This document shows, piece by piece, positions 51,201 to 60,200 of a stretch of 64,000 nucleotides of DNA. Under the pieces are notes generated by a model, which saw only the letters and a list, made by a program, of their open reading frames with translations, made no database searches and was not told the DNA's origin. The translations under genes and the position numbers were made by a program. The stretch is from Anodontia alba. Lineage: Eukaryota; Mollusca; Bivalvia; Lucinida; Lucinidae. The stretch's first letter is position 1; every line of letters begins with the position of its first letter. The stretch spans positions 129,600,112 through 129,664,111 of the forward strand of contig OZ024823.1 of NCBI GenBank assembly GCA_964016985.1, read 5' to 3'.

Positions 51201-54200
51201 ACATGAACCTTCTTCAGAAAAGGTTTGGTATATGGGAAAGCATACAGGAAGTATTCTTCCTCCCTACCATTCATATTAGTCTCCATGTCTTCATCTATAT
51301 CTTCACTGGCCAGTGCTGACAGTTTACTCAAGCTTAACAATGTCTGAAATCATACAGAGCATAATTAAATAATAGTATACATTTTTAAAACATTTCCCCC
51401 AGGTTTGTTGAAAAAATAGGCCTGGAATTTCATCTGAATCATCTCCCGAGGAAACTAAGATGAATGGATACACATTCAAGGGAAGTAACTCTGACATGGA
51501 AATATTTGCTTCCCATCTTATTGGGGCTACTCTTGACCCTTGGCATGCTGAATAAATTAAGATGCCATGCCCACTTCCAATTTTCGGCCAATCAGATTAC
51601 TTCATCCAGGTTGTTGAAATAAATTCACATACTGAACGACAAATAGTGCAGATCCAGATCAGTTGGCTTCTTCAGAAGCCAACTGATCTGGATCTACACT
51701 GTTTGCAAAGGCAGGGTATATCTGGGTTTAGCAGGACAAGGGTTAAAAAGAAAGATAAAATGAGGTCTTGTCTTAAAGAGAAGAATTTGCTCCCAGTGGC
51801 AAAATGCCCCTGGGAGCAAATTCTTTGCTTTAAGACTAGCCCCCATTTTTTGAAAGATTTAAAATACTAGGGAAGGGAGGCAACTTCCTGTGTTAAAGTT
51901 GTCTCCCTTTGCCATATGGCACAAAACTATTTTAAGTGTACTGATTTACCTTTAATGTCTACCTGAATGAGAAAGTCAAACCCTATTTTTGTGGGAAATA
52001 TCACTCATTTGAAACCTGCTGATTTTGTCTTAAGCAGGGTAATTATTATTTTCTTTCTCGCCTGCACAAAAGTACAGAGAGAGCTGGCATTGGTGTTAGC
52101 TTAATGTTAATGTATTATATTAAAATTTACAAGACTTGCAGGTCAAGGAATTTTCATGCTGTTTTTTTTTTTTTTTTTTTTTTTTTTTTCCTTCTTATTT
52201 TTTTGAAGACTTGTATCTCCTATATTCCCATATGGATTTTATTGTTACTTGGACTGATGTTTGAAAAAGGTCTGAAGTTTTGTTCAGAGCAAGTCATAAT
52301 CCTTCCAGTGACCCCAAGGTCAAGATCATGGCTGCAGAAATCTCATATAATTGGCAAGAACAAGTTTAGCTGAGCTACCCTGTCCTATTGACAGGTTATC
52401 CTTATATTGACTCTCCAGCAGCACAGTGAAAAGATCCCCAGTAGCTAAGTGTTACACATGTTGACCTGTGAATCATTAAATTCTCATTGCTGTAATTCAA
52501 GATATGTGAGAAAGATACTGTAGGCATTCTAGGTTACTAATTACGGATTCTAGGTTACCATTTACCTTGGAAAGGTCAATGGTTCTTTCAAGATATTCTG
52601 GCTTCCACTGTCATTTAAACTGTCTTGTAATATATGAGCTGAAGTGTACATTATAATATGTGCATCTTGCAAAGACCTGGATCATCTTGCACATTCATAG
52701 ACTTCCTGAAAGAGACTTGGTTCCTTAGCTTGCCACAGAGCCCAAAAAGTCCAGTGAATTCTATCATTAGATACCGAGTTACAAATTTTGCATATCTTTA
52801 AAGAAGTTACTGAAAACTACACTAACATTTTAAAGGAACAATTTAACATTTAACCCGTTCATTCCTACAGACAAATACAGATACCTTTGCAAACAGTGCA
52901 TATGAGACAGCTCATAATGAACCCCTATTTGAAACAATAGATATGTCCAAAATTTCAGAGATGGATGAGTCAATGTCAGAAACTTGGGGGTGAAATGTTT
53001 AAGAGAAGAGAATAAACATGTACCTTTTTCTTGGCAAGATACTGTTCTTCATTTCTACCAAGTTCCAGGAGGGTCTCATGAGCCTGAAATAAAAACAATC
53101 TGTAGTACTGTATTTACCATAAATATCTGTACATCATAACTATTTACGACATATTGTATTTGACCTAATTACCACACATACCCCTATAAGCGCACAAGCA
53201 ATTCCATAGTCTTCAGATTACAGCAAGTGTATTTTCTCGCTACTTCTTTATAAAGGCATATGTTTGGGTACTCATTTGAATTGCATCGACTTGTCGATGC
53301 AATTCAAATGAGTACCCACAGCATATGCTTTTATAAAGAAAATCAGAAAAAAATCGCATAAGTATCATTAGACAAGTCTTTAACTGATCTTTTTTTAGTG
53401 TACCCTTAGTATAGGTGGATATATATTTTACAAGTTTTCTCAGTAGTTTTGAAAAACCTAAGTGCAAGGTGCGGTAATTAGGTCGAATACGGTATGTACT
53501 AAAGTAAAGAAAATTAACTATGTCACTTACATATACTTACAGAGATCTTTATGCCCCCGCCTGCCAAAGGCAGCAGTGGGGCATAAAGCATTTTGCAATA
53601 ATGTTACATCCGTATTTGTGTATGTCACATTAGTAACTAGAGTCTAACCAAATGTTTAAGTTTACATTCAGATTTACATAAATATTTACATTGAAGTTCA
53701 CTTGGAGTTCATAACTTGGGTACCTTTTATGCTAGGAATTGAATTTGGTATACTACTTACCCAGACCTAAACCTTCAACTCTATGCTACTGCTGCCCCTG
53801 GGTCATGCCCTGGGGTGTGGATAGGGGTCAAAATGTATAACAGATCAGACTGAGCTTTTGGAAAATACTTGTATTTATGCATCCTGATGTTGTTGCCGTA
53901 TGGGCAAAGACTAAAGGGTGGGGGCATTTATGTACTTTGGGCACATGTCTAGTTTTTCTTTTGTAATGTTGCAGGGTTCCCTTTAATAAGTTATTCTAAT
54001 TTGAGATGAGCGTATATGTACCAGTTTTTCTTATTTTGTTATGAAAACTCATATATTATAAAATATCTTTTGGACTATCTTAACAGGATAATGTGAAACT
54101 AAAAGCTCAACAGGATAATGTGAAACTAAAAGTTAATTTTTCTTGCAGAAATGAGAGAAAATGTGATTTTTTTTTATCTGAAATAGCAACTTATCTGGTA

Positions 54201-57200
54201 GTCTGAGCAGACAGGAAGCAATCATGTCTATACAAAGAAAATCTTACCGATTTAAAATCTTTACATTCAATGTCATGTAACCACTTGAGATATCCAAATT
54301 CATCTTTTTGAAGGAAGTTCTGTAACTGTGTTTGCTGACGTTCAGGAAGGGACAGAAGGCGGCCTCGCTTACCTAAACACAGAAAATAATAACTGATATA
54401 TACTGTAGGAAGAAACAATAATTTATGTAGTAATGAGAATACATTATGAAAACAGGCCTATTCAAATATATTGACAAGAAACATGCCTAACAGCATTATG
54501 GACAGGTCTTTTAAATAACGAAGAAAGTGAGAGTTGTCTCTCCTGCATGCGAAACACCTACTGGTCCTCCTCTTCATCCCTACCAAATATGAAAGCAATC
54601 CACTGAAGAATAAATGTAACATATAACTTTGAGAAAAGGTTAACCAAAAGGTTAACCTGGGATGACACCCGAAGCCAGACACCCGCCTTCCCGGACATCG
54701 CTATTTTAGAGGACGGATTTTTTGAAAAACCCATCCAAAAATTTTACAATCAAAAATGAAAATTTTCAGATAAAAATTCTGACATTTTTCATATTTCTGT
54801 TCAAAACATAGATTGTGGGTACTTGTTAGAATGGCCTCGGCAAGGCGGTTCTAAAGAGTACCCACAATCTATGTTTTTTAGCAAGATAAGAAAAATAATG
54901 TATATCCCTGTAAACCCAGTTTTACTATATAAAAGTGGAATCAAAACTATATAGGCATGTTTTCATGATGAGGTTTCTTTGCAATAAATATTCTGTAGTA
55001 CTCAATAATTCTAATAAGTGGAATATGAAGGTTTTGATCAGGTGTAATTGCAAATATGCAAACAAGGAAGACCCAGACTACCCTGCATATCTGATCAAGC
55101 CAATCAGAGTCTGTACCATTTACTAAAAGAAATTACATGACACATACACACTGTGCAAGACTGTCTATATGCACAGGCTGATTGAAGTCTGCCTACTTGG
55201 CATATACATTACTCACACCCCCTTATCAGTTGAACATGGGTCTTATTAAATAATTTCATTTATTATCGCTTATCCTCTAAGACTTTAGCACAAGAATAAT
55301 TTTATTGCCAGTGACAGGTCTCTCAAAGTAAAACAACAAAAAAAATGAAGTTCTGAATACATAACACACCTACCTTCTTTCATATACCATGAGAATAAGA
55401 AGTCAGAAAAACCCTGAAAAACAAAAACAAAGAGATATGGCATACACAGACATAAGAAATTTTAATCTCGGCTGAGCAATATAAACTAATATTTGTTGTT
55501 GTTTTAAATAGATTCTTGTTTTTCTCATTTTGACCTAGAAAAAAATATGGCATTTCATTTCAATCATCTGAGAAGATCTCAAGCTGACACATCCTCAGTG
55601 GTAATTCAAATCAAAATTAAGCCTATAATTTTTTTTTTCATTTTTTTTCTTCTTCTTTTTTTTTTAAGGAAAATACAGTACTCATAGCTCTAGATAAGGC
55701 ACAGTTTCCTACCAAAAAGTACTGGGCCCAGTTGTTCAAAGCTAACAACATCGTTAGTTAATGATTTGTTAAAATTTACATCGAGTGATATGCAAATATA
55801 CTGAAATTTTTTGCTGAAAAAATGTGAGTAGCTTTTGCAATGCAAAAGCTACTCACATTTTTTTCAGCAAAAAATATCAGAATATTGTATATTGAATCCA
55901 CTAAAACAGTCAACTAAATGACCCTTAACGAGCTCGTTAAGCTAACGACACTTTGAACAACTGGGCCCTGATGTTTTTCTTATTTCTACTCAAAAACATA
56001 TGCTGTGGGTACTCATTAGAAGCACCTTGGCGAGGTGCTTCTAATGAGTATCCACAACATATGTTTTTGAGGAGAAATAAGAATAATATTTTGTGGATAC
56101 TCCCTCTTATCTGGAGCTATGAGTACTACTCTGGTTATCTGCTTACTCTAAGCTTAATTAACCCTTCTCTTGCTAAACACGTCATGCCCATTCTTAGCAA
56201 ACAGTGTAGATCCAGATCAGTTGGCTTCTGAAGAAGCCAACTGATCTGGATCTGCAGTTTGTCATGAAATATGTGAATTTCTATCAAAAACACGGATCAT
56301 GTAATCTGATTGGCTGGAAAATAGAAGTGGGTGTGGCATCTCAATTTATTCAGGATGAGAAGGGTTATGGTTAAGTTTAAAAGATAAACTCCATTTATTG
56401 GAGCTGACAGATATAGCTCCCGATAAGATGAGCATTAAGATGATAATTTTTGCACCAATACCTTGTAGCATCCACTGGAACTGCTTCAACCTATGATTTC
56501 TTATCATAAAGAAATGTTCTGATGCAAAAAATAACAAACATTATATAGAGTTTATTCATTCTCCTATTTTAAATATGGGAGTTAAACTGAGGGAGGTAAA
56601 AAACATCCGATAAAGAAACGAGTGCGAAGCACGAGTTTATCGGATTTTTTTTTACCTCCCTAGGTTTATAAATCCCATATTTAAAATAGGAGAAATGAAT
56701 AAACTGTATATTACATGCATTTCGCAGCAACAGAGTACACCATTTAAGAGGCTTTTATGGCAAGTCTAGTCTGCCAGTTTGTTTACGCTGTCATTTCTAT
56801 TTCGGGTCGGCGTAGTAATAAATAATATATTTAGGATAGCTTTTGTTTTTATCGTAAATGATATTGCCAGCAGGGTCAAAATCTAGGCTGTTCATATGTT
56901 ACAAAAAAAAAGTAGTTCCGGTTAAAGAGATTTATTTCCCCGGCAAAGAGGAAATATTTCTTCTTAGAAAACAAGGAAAATACCAGTTTTATGTCTGGTA
57001 GAAATCATGGTATTTCTTGGTTATGCATGTAATATTACTCATTATTGCCAGACCAAAAATGGGAATCTAATATGTATTGTATAAGGATACCACTGTGATT
57101 ACATCAGAATTTCTCAATATTTTGGAATATGGCCACAGAAAGCATACAAACAATGACAAAAAATCTCAATATAATGCACAGAGATATAAAAAAAAAAAAT

Positions 57201-60200
57201 TAAGCCAAACTTTGTATCTCTGAGGGCGATCATCTTATGGAGAGATACTGGTGTAAATATGTATAATAACAATGCTTAGAAAATCTTTATTGAAACCTAA
57301 CATTTCCTTCTGTAACTTGCCATAAAATTGTAGTGCGATTGATAGTGAGAGAGGTGCACCACAAAAAATTGTAAAGGTCTTTCAACATATAATTTTTTAC
57401 TTTTTTCTGTAAGACAGGCTCCAGACTGTCAGAGAGTGAATATGAATATGAGTGTGGTGCACATATGAATATATGGGAAGATTGATGTTGTATGAAAGGA
57501 CTGGAGACCCTTTTGAGATTACCCGGATCTCAGAAGGTGTTTTGTAACGGGAAATTACAAAATAAAATTCAGATTCAAAAAAAAAAAAAAAAAAAAAAAA
57601 AAATATTACTCATTATTACTACAAGTATTGCCTCAGGTTTTATGGCTAACATTTGAATTGTCTTAATTGTCGACCAACTGGTGTATTAACCCTTTCATCC
57701 TTGCAGATCAATACAGCCACTTTTGTAATCAGAGCAGATCAAGATGAGACTGCTTGTACTGAGCTGTCTCATCAAGACCTACCTGTTTCCAATCTTTCTA
57801 TTAAAGGCTCCATATTCCTCAAAAATAGACATTTTATTATCCAAGAAGGGTTTAATAAACTGACATATCGAGGGTTGAGCGCAAGACTATAGTAACTCAA
57901 ACATATTTTTGAAACCCTTGTTTAGGGGCAACTTGGATCCCTTTGTAAACAATGCAAATTTAGGTGCCATTGCTCATACGAGCAATGGCACCTAAATTTT
58001 CATTGTTTACAGAAAGAAATTTTGTAATCTTCATAACGCCTTCATGGTGAGGAGTTTAGGTTTGGGGAAAAACAACCATCTGACTTACGCCAGTCTTGCG
58101 CTCAACCCTCGATATGGTATTAATACAATCATAAAATGTGGCACCTGTCAGGCTGTAAAATTTCAGTTAGTCTTTCGTTCTTGAAATGAAAGGATTTTTT
58201 ATCATATCTTTGAATTAATGTTGCCAACATTAAAACAGAAATACGATAAAAAATTCATTTCCATTACGAAAACACGCCTATTCAAATATATTGAGAATTT
58301 TACCACCAAAAAATGAAAACTTTCAGATGAAAAATTCTGGTAGTTTTCACATGTCTGCTCAAAACATCAATTGTGGGTACTCGTTAGAACTGCCTCGGAG
58401 AGGCGGTTCTAACGAGTACCCACAATCTATGTTTTTGAGCAGAAATTAGAAAATTAATGTATACCCCTGTAAACCCCAGTTTTACTGCATAAAAGTGGGG
58501 TTCAAGGGGGTCAAAACTATATAAGCGTGTTTTCGTGATGATTCTTGATACAGTTCAAAAACTAGAGACAAACTGAAACTTTACAGGTTGTCAGATGCCA
58601 CATTCTATGATTGTATTAGTAATATATATCAATCTTTTATCCTTTCTCAGATAAAAAAAATGTCTATTTTTGAGTAATATGGAGCCTTTAATTTTTGACT
58701 GAAATCTTTATTTGCATCAATGCAGGTACAGCATGCCAAATGAAACCAGACCTTCCTGCAAACCAGTATTAATCTAAATATTAATACATTGTCAATTCCT
58801 TTATGCAAAGGACTTGTTAAGGATGAGAATTCTTGGATAATTTTCTTCATTTCTCCATAAAACATGCTGCGGGTACTCATTAGAAGTGCTTCTGTTTGGT
58901 GCTCCTAAGGCGTGCCCACAACATATGTTTTATGGAGAAATAAGAAAAAAATCCTAGAATTATCACCAAATACTTCTCCTTAGTTAACAGTCCTCTGTTC
59001 ATGTACGTTGCACAGCACGAAAATATAATTTTGTCCCCCTTAAACCCCACTTTTATATAGTAAAACTGGGATTTACAGGGGTATACGTTATTTTTCTTAT
59101 TTCTGCTCAGAAATATAGATTGTGGGTATTTGCCTTAGCGAGGCAGTTCTAATGAATACCACTATCTGTGTTTTGAGCAGAAATATGAAAAATATCAGAA
59201 TATTTATCTGAAATCTCGGTTTTTGGTGGTGAAATTTTCAATATATTTGAATAGACTTGTTTTCAAAATGAAAGTCTTTATTGCCGAATGATAGGTCTAA
59301 TGTAATTATTTACCATGCTAATTATCTCCTTCAGAGATAAATGAATTAACTTTATAAAAAAAAAACAAACTCAGCTACAGCTCTGATATTAACTGGCAAT
59401 CTGCAGAATTTGCCTTAAGCATGGTAAGAGCTAAATTTTTACCTTGTCAGCAAACTGTTGTTGGTAGCGCTGTATCCTCTCCTGGTTTCCTGTTGCTTCA
59501 CATAGCTTTATAAGAGCCTCAAAGTCGCAGTACTTCTCACCCAGGGAACCAGCTCTCTCATACTGCTCAAATTCCACTGAAAATTAACAGCAATTAGGAA
59601 ACCCAACTCTCTAAGAGTTGCATTCTTGTAAAATGACATGTTCATAGCTCTTGATTAGGCATTTTTTTTTTTCAACTAAAAAGTATCTATTTTTTTCTTA
59701 TTTCTCAACAAAAACATATGTTGTGGGTACTCATTAGAAGAGCCTCACCCAGGCACCTCTAATGAGTACCCACAACATGTTTTCTTCACGAAATAAGAAA
59801 AATATTTACCTGATACCCACTCTTATCTATACCTATGATATGTTGTGTGTCATTTTGTGTCACCTCCCAGAGGAAGATAGAAAATGTATAGATGAGCTAG
59901 CACAGGATAGGAGAAGAGAGAAACAGAGCAGGATTAAGGAAAAAGTGACTGTCAGAGCAGAAACAGAAAAACTAATATACATGACCTCCTTCAGTCACCT
60001 GCTGCAAGTAGAGCAGGCTCTTATCATCAACCTACCACCTATAATTCTCTAAGAGCATGAAAAAGTTGATCCTTATACTCTTTGCATGCTGGGTAATTTT
60101 GCATGCTTTTTTGTTGTCTGTGGATTTTTTTTCTTTTTTTTAAATTGACATTTTTTCAGAAAAATCTTTCAGGAATACCATCACAACAGTTTGGATCCAG

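Larger units (their letters stand above)
57801..58692. repeat. Family I MITE with nested H and F
   Basis: Outer ends TTAAAGGCTCCATATTCCTC and ATATGGAGCCTTTAA. H at 57866-58114 and F at 58262-58541 split it into three pieces that align in order with the uninterrupted copy at 16960-17321. Confidence 0.93.

Noticed and set aside
51562..51870. A 102-codon plus-strand open frame
   Set aside because: It spans the nested A and O elements, and its peptide is a translation of the hairpins.
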